From positions 320,690,250 to 320,754,249 of the forward strand of contig JAUPFV010000001.1 of NCBI GenBank assembly GCA_036936605.1: a stretch of 64,000 nt of DNA. Direction: 5' to 3'. Source of the stretch: Limnanthes douglasii subsp. nivea. Lineage: Eukaryota; Streptophyta; Magnoliopsida; Brassicales; Limnanthaceae. Shown in pieces: positions 43,511 through 56,321 of this stretch. The notes under the pieces are model-generated. The model worked only from the letters and a program-made list of their open reading frames with translations. It was not told the origin of the DNA and did no database searches. The translations under genes and the position numbers were made by a program. Position 1 is the stretch's first letter. Each line of letters starts with the position of its first letter.

Positions 43511-46440
43511 TTATGACTCATCAAATGCCCTTAAGACATTCACTATATGCTGTGAACACCAATCCAATTTAGATACTCCATAAACTTTCATACTGACTGC
43601 CTTGGTCATTATATCTTCTGGATTATCGTGTGTAGCCACTTTCGTCACATCAAAAAATCTTTTTGATATTATATAACGAATAAAATGATACATGACATCT
43701 ATGTGCTTTGTACACTCGTGATACATCTAGTTCCTTGTAAGGTGTATACCGTTTTGAATGTCACAAAACACTTTTATGGTAGTCTTATCCAAACCCAATT
43801 TTGTCACCAAATCTTGTAACCATATTGCTTCATTAACTGTTTCTGTTAAAGCCACATACTCTCTCTTTGTTATAGACAAAACTACCGTAGCCTGCAATTG
43901 TGCTTTCTAAATAATTGCACTCCCAGCTAGAGTAAACACATATCCTCTCAAATATCTCATTTTATCCATTATCACCTGCAAAATCAGAATGAATAAAACC
44001 AACCACCGATCCTGCAATATCATTCAACAATCCATAAATATAGGTATTGTTAAAAGTTAAGCCGATATTTGTAGTGTTCTTAAGATACCAAAGTATCCAT
44101 CAGTACTTGCCAGTGTTATTTCCCAAGACATCCCATATACCTGCTAACTACACTAACCACGTGTGAAATATCATGACGTGCGCATATCATAACATACATG
44201 ATACTATCAACAACATTTGAATAGGGAACCTTCGATATTTATTCCAAATCAGTATCGTCCTTGGCGGATTCTGCTACATACAACTTGAAATGAGTAGCAA
44301 ACGAGATGCTAAATGCCTTAACATCAAACATGTTAAATTGTTGTAGCACTTTCTCAATGTAGTTTTGTTTAGATAATTCTAATGATATTACTCTTCTATT
44401 TCCTGATAATCCTCTTACCAAGAATCTTCTTCGCTCTACCCAGATCGTTCATCTCAAACTCGACACTAAGTTGCTTCTTTATCTACGCAATGTGTGACAT
44501 ACTACAAGAAGAAATAAGGATACCATCAAGATACAACAATAAGTAAACAACATAATAATTTGACATATTTTTATGATACACACAATTACATATTGACTCA
44601 TCCCGAACCCTTTTAACACTATGAATGTATCAAAATGTTTGTATTATTACCTATGTGACTGTTTCAAACCATATAATAACTATTTGGGTAGAAAAACCTT
44701 GTCCTCCATATTAGGTTCGATAAATACCTCTGGTTAGATAAACCATATAGCCTGGTCTTAAATCAAGGTGTCTCAAACCCTGACTTACCTTCATTTTTTC
44801 CTGGAATACCCATTTGTTACCTACTACCTTTTGTACTTTATGCAAATCAATAAGCTTCTATGTCTATTTTTTATAACATAATTCAGTCTATTCCCTCATA
44901 ACAACAATCCAAAGATCTGCTTTTGAACTCGCTGTAGCTTCTCTATAGCTACTAGGTTCATGCATCTCAACTTCTTCCGCAACTGACAGAGCATATGCAA
45001 GTAGATTCATATACTTTTTTGGTGGTCTAATCTCTATTCTTTCTCTACCCAATGCTATGTTATACGGTTGTTATTCTGGTTCGAGTGCATCATCATCACT
45101 ATCATCTGATACTGATGCTTGACCTTCGAATTCTGGATTCACCTAGAACTACTCAAACTATTAGACTTGCTAGGAATTTATTCTACTTGAAGCTCCATCT
45201 GTTTACTCACAACCGACCCTGATTCGGCCATTTCTCTTACTTTTGTCTGACTGTCTAGCGAAGCAGACTTATTGGAAGTCACGTCCCTACTAATGAGAAA
45301 ACCTAGATACTTTGGAGAGGTATATCATAATCTATATCCCTTCACTCAAGTAGTATATCATATTAATATGAACATCTTTACCCTCGAATCAAGTTTACTA
45401 TCTCTTACGTGAACGTACGCAGGACAACTGAACACCCTCAACTGTTCGTAATCAGCCGACAATCCAGACCAAATCTCAAAAAGAGTTTTACAATCAATAG
45501 TCGTTGATGAAGCCCTATCCTTTAAGTAATATGCTATATTAATAGCTTCAGCCCAATAATAATTTCTCACACCAGAATGCGAGAGCATGCTTCATGCCTT
45601 GTCACAAAGTGTTCTGTTCATTCTCTCTGCGATCCTATTATGTTGTGATATTCTATAACAAGTTTGATGATGCACTATTCCCCTAGCTTTGCAGAACTTA
45701 TTAAACTCACGTCTGCAACATTCTAACTCATTATTTATTCTAAGATGGTTGATATATTTTCATGTCTACTTCTCAATCATTGTCTTCCATTTGACAAATG
45801 TTGAATATGCCTTATTTCATTTTTAGAACTTAAACCCACACCATCCTTGAATAATTATCGATCAAACTCATCTAGTATCTATCTACGCTCTTTGATAAGA
45901 TTCTGTTTGGGCCTTAAAGATTTGAGTAAAAGTAATCCAGTGTCTCTTTCATATTTTTTACAACCAACTTTCCGAGTTTGACTCTAGATTGTTTACGAAA
46001 CACAGTGTTCATAAAATCTTACTGATTATGCTTTATAACCTATCAACAAATCTCTCTTACCCAAAACAACTAATCTTCTTTCACTTATGTGACTAAGACA
46101 CCAATTCCTGAACTGATTTTGATCCTGCCAACTTTTTCCATTACTCCCTGACAATGCTACTGCAGCATCGCTCTTAACAATACTCCCTTAGAAAATGTAA
46201 ATCCTCTTTTGTAAACTGCATTTTATACACACTATTGAGCTCTTTATCACTTTGATTACAACATCGTCTACACGATACTTGAAACCCCAAAACTCTAGTG
46301 TCCTGAGAGATATCAAGTTTCTTTTCAACCCAAGAACATGCCAGCGCGTCACGATTTGTACAACCCCATCCAACATTCTCATTCTAACGTTACCAATACC
46401 ACAAACATGCAACAAATGATTGTCCACTAAGTAGTCAGTT
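43511..46440 (-). pseudogene. Copia pol remnant: protease to RNase H
   Basis: In minus-strand order: a protease/GAG-pre-integrase part at 46188-46427 (NHLLHVCGIGNVRMRM, then LKRNLISL); integrase at 45358-45588 (NYYWAEAINIAYYLKDRASS, then LRVFSCPAYVHV); reverse transcriptase at 44239-44421 (SKQNYIEKVLQQFNM, then FATHFKL); and the RNase H terminus at 43511-43726 (TKHIDVMYHFIR..., NPEDIMTKAV). Numerous stops and frameshifts occur between. gag and the 5' LTR are not visible: the sequence is cut at about 46440, where another LTR-like fragment begins. Confidence 0.82.
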
Positions 46441-46640
46441 CCCTACATTGGCTTGTAAGTAAGAACATATAAACTAGTATGAGGGCTTTTGGAAGTGGAC
46501 CAAAAGCAAAACCGTGAGGGTATTTGGGCCCAAAGCGGAAAATATTATACTAGTGTTGAGATTGATTGTTCTTACTTATATATAGAGGCAGAATATGCGG
46601 TACTTATATTCCCAATACTTCTTTTTGAATTATAATTGAA
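46441..46640 (+). repeat. LTR-like fragment
   Basis: It contains TTTGGGCCCAAAGCGGAAAAT, close to a phrase very common in plant LTRs, and a TATATA-like box. It abuts the truncated end of the copia pol remnant. No partner LTR is visible, so it may be a solo or truncated LTR of a second element that removed the 5' part of the first. Confidence 0.4.
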
Positions 46641-47039
46641 TTCAATATTTTCTTTTCTTGAAGTGTAATCGAATTGAATATTTTTATTTTTTGAATTCTA
46701 ATTTAACTCAATATTTATTTTTCTTAAATTGTAATTGAATTGAATTAAATATTTTTATTAAAGACTCCCTATCTTCTTGAATCGTAATTGAATATTTTTC
46801 TTTCTGTTTTCGCCGTCATCTTTGAATCTTTATATTCTTCTTTTTTTTCTTCACTATTCAAATTGTTTTTTTGTCTCCAAGTATTTTTTGTTGAAATCAA
46901 CATTTGAACTGTAATTAAAATTGGAAAGTGTTTTTAGATTTAGGAGGGATTGTTTGGGTAAAGAAAATAATTTTGTATTTTCAGGTACATTTTATAATAT
47001 TTTTGTGTTTATCACGTAAATCTTTATCCCATGTCCAAT
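46641..47039. other. A+T-rich filler with short repeats
   Basis: Repeated phrases such as TTGTAATTGAATTGAATATTTTT occur four or five times (46625-46800), a loose tandem of about 50-60 bp. No gene is seen. Confidence 0.5.
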
Positions 47040-47572
47040 ATCTCGCATCTCGTATCCAGTGTTACTAGATTCAAGACCACCGTGTCCAATTTCTCGCATC
47101 TATCATCTAACGTTGTTATATGAAAGACCAGCGTAACATATATTTTAGATGATAGATGCAAGACAAATTAGTAGATGCGAGACCAATGTAAAATGATTTT
47201 TAGACAAATGCAGGACCAGTTGCTAGATGTGAGACAAGTATACAATAATTTTTAGGAAATAGATGCGGGACAGTTGATAGATGTGAGACTAAGTGTAAAA
47301 TAAAAAATTTTAGATGATAGATGCGAGAGCAGTTGCTAGATGCAAAAATATTTTTTAGATAAATGTGAGACCAAAAGTTAGATGCAAAACCAATGTAAAG
47401 TGTAATTTTCTAGATGATGGATGCGAGACTATTTTAAATAATTTTTAGATGATAAATACTGCTTAAGTTGCTAGATGCGAGACTAATGTAAAATATATTT
47501 TTAGATGATATATGCGGTAGCAAAACGCTAGACGCGGTACCAAAACGCTAGATGCGAAACCATGGTTGACAA
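47040..47572 (+). repeat. Decayed minisatellite
   Basis: Roughly ten degenerate units of about 45-65 bp are built around TTTTTAGATGATAGATGCGAGACCA and GTTGCTAGATGCGAGAC-like phrases. The GATGCGAGAC core recurs in the plus orientation over most of the block, while its complement (GTCTCGCATC-like) appears at the left edge (47040-47105). Units vary in length and sequence, so the array is old. No coding content. Confidence 0.85.
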
Positions 47573-48455
47573 GACTCACGATTTTTATTTTTTTAATTTT
47601 TATTATTGTTCACAGATCTAGTTTTGTTCGTCTTACAAAAGTAAAACTAATTATTCTTTTTTTTTTATTTTTCTTCGAGTTACCATTTAAAAAATACAAA
47701 TTTTTAAAAATTTATTTATTTATTTAAATTTGATTAAATAGAGTGAGTTTGAATATATGTCACACAAAGTCATGTTATTTGTTTTAGGCAAAAAGAAGTG
47801 CACAACTTTATTTTTAACATATTTTTAAAATATTTTATATTTTGGAAGATGTGTTCACAATTATATAACATTAACCATATCTAAATCTATAAAATCATAC
47901 TTACTCCTCAACGAAGAGATAAATTAAAAAAATAAAATATATTACAAATCTTAAAATTTATGTAAAACTTTTAAATATATAAATCTTATTAAACGTAAAA
48001 GTTTACGGATGGATGTTTATCCATAATTTTTTTCATATCAGTTTTAATTATTTTAGATTATAACGATTATTTTTGGTTAAACATATTATAATTTATAAAT
48101 ATTTTATTGGAACCTCAATGAGTTTTATCGGTATTTATTTATTCCCGTTATGAATTAACAATCATATTCTTTTTAAGATGAGTATATCATTATTTTGGAT
48201 TAAAAATACATTAAATAAAGATAAAAAAGGTTCTTAAAAGTACATAGAGTATAGTCCGAAGAATGATATGAAAACCGTAAAAGATAACAAAAAACAAAAG
48301 TGGGGAAATGGTAAGCTTAAGTGTAAAGAGACAAATGATAAAAAAAACTAAACAGCAAAGTCCACAATCAAGCAAGCAAAAATAAAAAACCAATTAGGGA
48401 AATGGTTGCTGCAAAAAAAAACTTAAGTTAAAATTTTAAAATTGTATATATCAAG
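47573..48455. other. A+T-rich stretch, no gene seen
   Basis: Contains poly-T/A patches and short chance frames only. An A-rich stretch at 48410-48420 borders the LINE fragment but does not have the orientation of a poly(A) tail for it. Confidence 0.5.
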
Positions 48456-48459
48456 CGAC

Positions 48460-50370
48460 ATTGGTGCCAAATAATTTGAATTGTAGGTCAGAACATATAG
48501 TACGATACCACAGAGGCAAAGGTAGAAGAGAAAAAAATTCTATCATTCTCTCTCTCGAGACGTGGTAACCAATTGCGCTAAAGCATGCATGCCATAAGTG
48601 GTGTAAACTGCTTGAAGGCCAATTAGACGCCTCTTGAATCCAACAAACCCAATTGATATTGTTACTTAAAGAAAAACCAAGCTTGAAGCTTCCGAAACCC
48701 ATATGCTCTGAATAAAGCTATACTCATAGAGAATATAATTGATAGTTTCAGAGGAATAATTGTATAAGATACAATTTAGAGGGGGGGTGCGGGTATTTAA
48801 AAACACCAACTCAGAAGGTTATCGCAGATGGATAACTTGCCTTAGATAAGAAGCCAAAGGATGCAAAAGCGACATATAATATTAAATTTATGTCATGCTA
48901 ACCCAGCCCACCTGACATATAGGATGTGCGTATGAATAACACTGTAGGTATACTTATAGTAAACTTGGTGATTCCCAATGAACGTCGTTATAGATGATGC
49001 TGAAGGTAGGGAAGGAGATGATGAGGCTGTTAATATTTTAGAGGGTGTTGCAATTTCTAGTACTTGCAGATCTAATATGATATGACTATTTCTAGATCCC
49101 ATTGTTGATAATATCTGAAATTACGAGATTCTTGCCCAACCTTGAATCATGGATCATATCATGCCCATAATGGATTCTAATGAAGAAGGGAGAAACTAAT
49201 GATTGTACCAGAAGAAGATATTTTCCCCATTACCAATCACCATAATGTATAATTTACTAGCCAAACACCGAAGATTTAAAATTTTCCTCCAAGTCCAGAA
49301 AGAAGATGAACCAAGATCTAAAATGAAAAAGTTACTATTTTTAATTTTCTCGGTTTTACTAGTCGCACTAGATAAAGATTTTGTTATTACTAATTAATGA
49401 CCATCAAATTTTGAGGATGAACTCATGATTCCAGAGTAGATGAAGAACCCAAGAGCGCCCTCCATTATGGCAAAATGACTGTTGACCAGACCACCTTAGC
49501 CTCTGAGATTTTCATCTGGTGTCTGAACTAGAGGAAGAGACATAGGTATTGTGAAAGTTCTTTGAGAAAATTTGAAGGGAGAATGGAGATGGATAACCAG
49601 TAAACCTGGTCATAAAAAAGAACATATTTGATAAGTTGAAGGTGACCAACGTAAAATATATGCTTGGAAGTCTAAGATCCAATACATGTAATAATGTTAT
49701 GAAATAAGGGCCAATAATCAATATGTGAAAGTTACTCTGTTAGATGAAGGACTCCTTGATATTTCACATAAATTGAAGTGACCTTAGACCCTAAAATGTT
49801 TATGAGATCATTTATAAGGGTTTGTCTGACCTCATACAAGAAGATGTGATTTTTTCCGCACTAAGCTGGAACTCGAGAGCAAGAAGAATTCATTCAGACC
49901 ATCTTTAATAAGATAAAGGGAATTAAGATCTCTACAATAGAAAATCGTTAAGTCATTAGCAAATCAAAGGTTAATTATTTTGAGCTTATGGTACTTCCAG
50001 TTGGAATTAAGTTTTTTGTCATTTCTTTTCTCATTGAGATACAAGATAAGACTTGCATTACGAGAATGAAAAGAAAATGAGAGAGGGGGTCACATTGTTT
50101 GAGACATTTCTTACAATTGAAATTAATGTACAAATCACAATTTATTTTAATACTATAAGAGGAGATGACGATACATTGGATACTCCAAGTGATCCTCTAC
50201 TTAGTGAAGTCCATGGTAACGAGGATATCAAGAATGATATGCCAACAAACATTGTCTAAGGATTTCACGGGGTTGATTTTTTATGTCATCCCTTTTGCCT
50301 TTATTGTTAGTCTAGTATCCTTTGAAAGACCGTCTTATGCAATTTTTGATGGATTTGCATGAATCTTACA
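48460..50370 (-). pseudogene. Old LINE copy of the same family as the 38-42 kb LINE
   Basis: Piecewise minus-strand matches follow the order of the 38-42 kb LINE protein. 50050-49900 corresponds to the region behind the QGDPLSP block. 49760-49500 matches the LSYAGRLQLINSVLFASQVYW region. About 49330-49230 reads SSSFWTWRKILNLR...LYIMVIGNGE, matching SASWSWKKILNLR...LYRVIIGNGA. 49080-48900 matches the DNA around the LSRLRN region, and 48702-48451 matches the stretch ending in KFKRTKYPFHG. Nucleotide similarity is also evident. Stops and frame changes are frequent, so this is an ancient 5'-truncated insertion. It joins copia sequence at about 50400-50460. Confidence 0.8.
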
Positions 50371-50459
50371 AGATAGTAAGGTCCAATGTGTTAATGATGT
50401 CAGATATACCCAATGCTCATCAATCATATTATTTGATAATCCAATAATAGAAGCAGCGA

Positions 50460-53080
50460 AATGTATCCTCTGAGCCAATTGAAAACTTCTCCATAGCAAC
50501 CATAATCCTGAGAAAAGGAGGAAATTCAAAATAGAAAATATGTGACACTATAACAGATCAGGACATACTATAGATAATGTCGAACTCTTAGATTTCATTG
50601 TACGTATTGTGATAAGAGGGATCACACTGAGGATATATACCTATTGAAAAATGGAAACAATAACAATCCGAGACAATATCGAGGATAACAATCTTCAGGT
50701 TGTGGCAATCAACCTTTGAGAAATGCGATAGAATCTCATGACTTATCAGATTCAAATAATGCTAGCATTTTTAGTCGTCCAAATACAATAATTAGCCAAA
50801 TAATCAGTGCACTGAATTACAATAATTTTGGTAATATTGATGCTTTTGCGAACGCTACAGGTTTGATTCCATATACTATTATGGATACTGGCACCACGTA
50901 TCATATTGTCTCTCACATATCATTCTTAATCGATTGCAAACCTTCCATTATTACCAATGTTAATTTACCAAATGGTGCAACACCACAAATCACTCATATC
51001 GACACAATTAGTTTTAATTTAAAATTAAACCTTATAGATGTCATATGCGCACCAACCTTTAATTTAAAATTAATTTGAGCTAGTAAACTCACCAAAGATC
51101 AGAATTATTGCATTGATTTCTTTCAAGATTATTGAATTTTGCAGGACTCGGTTTCGGGGCAGAGGCTTGACTTGGGTTGACAACGTGGTGTCTATACTAA
51201 ATTTATCCAAATAAATCGGCCATCTATCTGGTGTTTCAGTCATCTAAACTATGGCATTTATGATTAGGTCATCCATCATTGTCTCATTTTAAATTACTTT
51301 CCCATTTGCTTCCAGGTATTCACAGAGAGTTAGGAAATCATTGTACAATTTTCCTACAAACAAAGCAAACATGCTTGCCTTTTCCCAAAAGCTCAATAAA
51401 TACAAAATATAATTTCTCATTATTTTATTGTGATGTCTGGGTCCTCACAAATTTCATCATATACTGGTTTACGTTATTTCCTTACAATTATTGACGATTT
51501 TATTTGATGCACATGAACTTTTCTTATGCACCATAAATCAGGGACGCAATGTTTATTAACGAATCGTGTGCAATTCGTCAAAACCCAATTTCAAACAGAT
51601 GGTCACAAAATAAGAGTGTATAATGGTAGGGAATTTCTCTCTTTCTTTCATATTTTGAAAATGTTAACCTGATCCACTCTAGAGCAAACAATGTCCATAA
51701 CTTTAGACTCTAGAAATAACAACACTTGGTAGTTGGATCCCCTTACTCCAGGACACAAACCTATTAGATGTCGCTAGGTTTAAAAGATCAAATACAATTC
51801 TGATGGAACCATTAAGTGATACAAATCCTATTTTGTGGCAAAAGGCTTATCACTCTTGGATGTTTATTGATTGTTGCAGCTTTCACAAATTGGTATATTC
51901 GTAAGCTAGATGTGCATAATGCATTTCTTCATAGTAATTTAGATTATGAGCTATATATGTCTCCACCTCATGCTCTCCGCTGATAAGGGGAGGATTTGGT
52001 ATCTTAACTTCGCAATACGGTTTGAAAAAAATATCCCAAAATTGGTTTTTCACTTTATCAGTTACCGTAAAAATCGTATGTTATATACAGGCTAAAGAGG
52101 ATTACTCACTTTTTTTTTTAAAATCTCAAGGTAATAAGTTCATTTTCATTTTGATATATGCTGATGATATCTTATTAACTGACAATTGATTTACATGAAA
52201 TCAAATTGCTGAAGAATCATCTACTCTAACATTTTCACATTAAAGATCTTGACGAGGTAAAATATTTTATCTGTATTGATTTTTCTCGATCTAAGAGAGG
52301 AAACACAAATAAAATATGCATTAAATATTTTCCAGAACACAATATTATCAAGAGTAAATCCCGAAAAATTCCTAATGGAGCAGAATTTGAAATTAACCGA
52401 TCACGGTGAGCTACTTCTAGATTTGACTAGATATCATAGAATAGTTGGTAGGTTAATTATTTGATAGTGATGAGGTCTGATATTGTATATTCAGTGCGTA
52501 AAATGATTCAATTTATAAGAGTAAGAAGCCACACTAGGCAACAACGTTAAGAGTCTCCCGTTACATAAAAAATCACAAGGTCATGATCTCTTCTTTCCAT
52601 TAGAAAACAATCTGACACATAATAAATCTTATGATTCAGATCAAGGTGGATGTCGTATGTCAAGATGATCTGTTACTAGTCACTATTTTTTTCTTAGCTT
52701 ATCACTCATATCGTGGAAAAAAAACATAATACTGTTTCACAATCATCTACCGAAGCACAATATAGAACAATGACGAATACTTGTTTGGAATCAACCTGGT
52801 TGAGATAGATACTCAAATATTTTAAGGTTGACTTGGACAAACCAATATCATTGTTTTGTGATAATCAAGTGGATGTACATATTGTAGCTAATCTAGTTTT
52901 TCACGAGCGTACTAAACACATTGAGATAAATTGGCATATTCGAAAACAAATTCAGGCCAAAATGATTCGTCCATGCTATAACTGTACAAAGATGTAAAAT
53001 ATTTACTAAAACACTCAGGAAAGATCAATTTTATATTTTACAACACTCTCCAACTTAAAGGGGATTATTAAAGTATCTTT
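50460..53080 (+). pseudogene. Decayed plus-strand copia polyprotein remnant
   Basis: A degraded zinc-knuckle area lies at 50540-50650. Protease at 50716-51078 reads MDTGTTYHIVSHISF, then NVNLPNGATPQITHI. GAG-pre-integrase and integrase pieces lie at 51110-51700. Reverse transcriptase pieces run from 51890 (WYIRKLDVHNAFLHSNLDYE) to YADDILLTD at about 52160 and MRSDIVYSV near 52470. RNase H runs to about 53000 (STEAQYRTM-like, then FHERTKHIEINWHI). A G-rich AAGGGGA (53058-53064) near the end may be the polypurine tract. The protease keeps D-T-G, but there are many stops. No LTR pair could be delimited. Confidence 0.8.
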
Positions 53081-53084
53081 GTAT

Positions 53085-54400
53085 TTATTGTACAGTAACT
53101 ATAAACATAAAGGTAAATGACTGGCTGCACTAGTTTAAGCGTAAAAATAGTGGGATGACTGTATTATTATAGTCATAATTAACTCTAACTATAGTCCATG
53201 TATAAAAATACACATTATTATTTATCAGTGTTTTGTTTTGTGTGATTTGAAAGGCCCATACTTTGTAATAAACGTTGGTCGACGAGGAAGGAGATTGTCT
53301 GAGATTAAACCAGAGTGCTACCGACAGCCACCCATTCATCACAATATGAGACCCATTATCGTGACGCACAATATATGAGATGAGAAAAAATTAAAGACAC
53401 CAAAGATAGGTTTTCAGGTCTGACATAAAACCCCTTGAGAGTCATAATCGATTTCTATATTTAGGGCTGTCATTCCATGATTGAAGTAACCCTAATAGAA
53501 GAGGAAGTCAAAGCCTCAAAATGAGTCATTATCAGTTTATATGTTGAGGATTATGAAATTGAGCCTCTATAAAGGTATTCGAACGAAAGATGAAAACTGG
53601 CATCAAGGTTTTACTAGATACCGCAAGGGAAAATGATTGATGATAAATTTATCAAAACTTACTTGCACAACCATATGGAACTTTTTAGTTAGCCGTTTGA
53701 AGAAAAAATTATCTTCGTGCACAGAGGAGGGTTAGAGAACCATACACGTGAAACCGGTATTACAAAAGCCATAAAAAGATTCTGGTATGAATAGTACCTA
53801 AAATATTATAAATGTTGATAGGTAGAATTATTTTTAGAAGTTCGATAAACAAGTGAAAAAATATGCTAGATTTTGAGGTAACTAGAATAACATGAATGGA
53901 TTTACAATATCGAGTTTGGAGATGAAATTAATTAACATACGAATCAATCTACATATACAGTAGTGTTAAAGGAATCAATGAGGTTGTATGAGTCAGACTC
54001 CTCAAACAGAAGTAGCCCTTAAGAATTGTCTTGTTTATCTGATATAAATTTGATTAAGTCAGGTTTGACATATCATACTTGTTATGCAGATGAAGATGAG
54101 TTGGGAGAGGGGACTCATAGAGGTAGAGAGATGCTCACGAGGGAAAAATCACGTCATGAAAGCCGTGTTTCCATGACATGTACATTGATAGATGAGTTGG
54201 GAGAGTGGGCTCAAAGAGATAAAAAGAAGCAAATAATAAAATAAAATTAAAAAGATATTTAAATAAAAAAGTTTCATATTCAAAACAAATAAAACGAGAT
54301 GATAGATTAACTGGATAAAATAATAACGATATTTAATACAATATAATAAAAAGGCATAAAAAATGTTTAATAGAATAAAATAAAAGAAACTAAGTTACCA
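53085..54400. other. Unassigned stretch, possibly LTR or repeat remains
   Basis: Composition is more even than the A+T-rich gaps, but no protein motif is recognisable. A roughly repeated phrase GATGAGTTGGGAGAG.GG(A/G)CTCA occurs at about 54095 and 54193. The part directly after the copia remnant may contain its 3' LTR. Confidence 0.35.
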
Positions 54401-54436
54401 TAACTATGATGTTAGAGGATATTTATGGCCAAAATA

Positions 54437-55020
54437 TTATGTTATTGCAAGATATGGAGGAGGAGGAATATCAACTTCCAAATGTTGATTAATCGATTCT
54501 AACGATAACCTCTCAGTTATTAGTCGTATGTACTCGTTTTGATATTCCAAGCCACTCCACATACGACTCTGGGTGTTGCAAATTTTACCAAATTGAGTCT
54601 CGATTTTATTCCATGGAGTCTCGTTTTGAGCATACATCCATTCAATATATTTGTAGTAAAACAATTTCCTTTGAGATTGATGAGAAAAACTACCGACATT
54701 GAAAGTGGTCGGTTTTTGAATCCTATCTTGTTGATTTTCTCACCCACTCTTGAGGTGGATCAGGTGCAAGACATCCATTCAACTATGAGACTTATTCCAA
54801 TCTATCTGATAAACGTTCAAATATTTGCCACTTCGACTAGAGTCCAAGAATATATCTCTTGTTTTCTATATGTCTTTCCTAATCTGGAACCTCGCCGAAT
54901 CGGACGTTCAATCCACCTAGTGATATCTATCGCCTTATTCCTAAGCAACCAACTTATTATCATCCCATACGTAGATAATTTTTACTCCCAGATGAATAAT
55001 TCATATGTCTAATGATTAAA
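54437..55020. other. Open frames of unknown nature on both strands
   Basis: The plus frame 54539-55012 (157 codons) overlaps minus frames 54437-54664 and 54520-54747. None has a domain I recognise. The minus frame contains a Trp/Tyr/Glu-rich stretch (ITERLSLESINQHLEV) that looks somewhat coding-like. These may be remains of a transposase or gag, or chance frames. Confidence 0.25.
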
Positions 55021-55094
55021 CTTGGTAAATTTATTATCTGTCCCGAAGTTATAATAACAGTTACAAATGCTTGAAGATACGACTAGTATGAATT

Positions 55095-55101
55095 ATTATT
55101 A

Positions 55102-55136
<35 letters not shown>
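55095..55136. repeat. (TTA)n microsatellite
   Basis: About 14 consecutive ATT/TTA units with one interruption. Confidence 0.95.
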
Positions 55137-55138
<2 letters not shown>

Positions 55139-55299
55139 CAGTATTTCGACTGCTTTATCCAACGATATAAGCCAAGTGGTAGCCAATTCTTATGAGGACC
55201 ATTTAAATACCTTAAAGAAACTCATAAAACTTCATTTTATGGAAAGAGAAATTCTTGTTCAAAGTTAGTTTCAAAATAACCTATAACACGTATCATTAA

Positions 55300-55450
55300 T
55301 TTCGAAGCTCCTCCCAAACTTAGACTTAGATGCATCTCTATAGCCGACTGCAACTAAATTATTGTACTATTTCGAAGCTCCTCCCCAACCTATAATATTA
55401 TCGTCGTAGTTGAATAAAATTATTGTACTATTTCTATTATCACTTGCAAC
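55300..55450 (+). repeat. Tandem duplication of about 70 bp
   Basis: Two copies share ATTTCGAAGCTCCTCCC at the start and TTATTGTACTATTTC at the end (about 55299-55372 and 55369-55433). The middle parts differ. Confidence 0.7.
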
Positions 55451-55499
55451 TAAATATTGCAAAATCAAACCAGCCCATCACGCTCCTAAGAACATTAAA

Positions 55500-56312
55500 T
55501 AACACTTGGATACCTACCACATGTGTTTCTAGTGATTCTGATCGGCGCCATCTCGTTAAGAATGTAAACGTCGCCATCTTGAATATCCTCACTTGATTCT
55601 TCTTCCGTACTTTCAGATAGATCTTCTGTTGACGTTGTCTTGAATCTCTTTTCGATGAGGATCTTTTGGGGGCTAGGACAACAACTAGCTTTGGCTAGCC
55701 GCTAGGGGAAATAAATATCTCTTTCTCCGGAACAGATATCCGTTCACTATAGTCGACTGGTTACTTTGTTTTTTAAAAAAGTGGCCAAAACAAATATCAA
55801 TTTTAATAATTTTTTCAAAAACAAATATAGTCGTTATAGAAAACAGATATCTGTTTTTCGATGAAAATAAATTATTTTTAAAGTTCATACTTTATAAATA
55901 TTTAAAAACTCTTTTATTTTTTATTCATTTCTTAATTCATCTCTCAAACAAAATTTTCTTTCAAAAGCTCTCTGATGTATATGACCCTTTTGGACAAACA
56001 AAAATGAGCTTTATTTGACGTTCAGTTATCCAAATTAGACGATGCGGCCACTCAAATTGATCGCATCGAGAAGCCCAACGATTTTCTAAAGCATCACTTA
56101 ATGATGAAGTTCAGGCCCGAAAATCCATCGTTTAGGCCCTCTTTGTTGTTTTCGTTAATTTTCTACATTTTTCTAGTTTTATTAAATTTAATTAAAATAC
56201 TTAAATAGGTCTAATCGGTTTGAAAATGGACTAGGCTTTATTTTATTTTGTGAGGAATGATCTCTAATTTTGACATAAGATTTCAAACACTTATATAAAA
56301 GGCTCTCGAATC
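55500..56312. other. Unassigned, with traces of coding-like sequence
   Basis: On the minus strand, 55660-55520 reads as an acidic, Ser/Glu-rich peptide (DLSESTEEESSEDIQDGDVY). On the plus strand, 56000-56130 has a short Asp/Lys-rich stretch resembling a coiled segment (QLSKLDDAATQIDRIEKP). Either could be part of a decayed element protein. No family assignment is possible. Confidence 0.25.
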
Positions 56313-56321
56313 TTATTTTTA

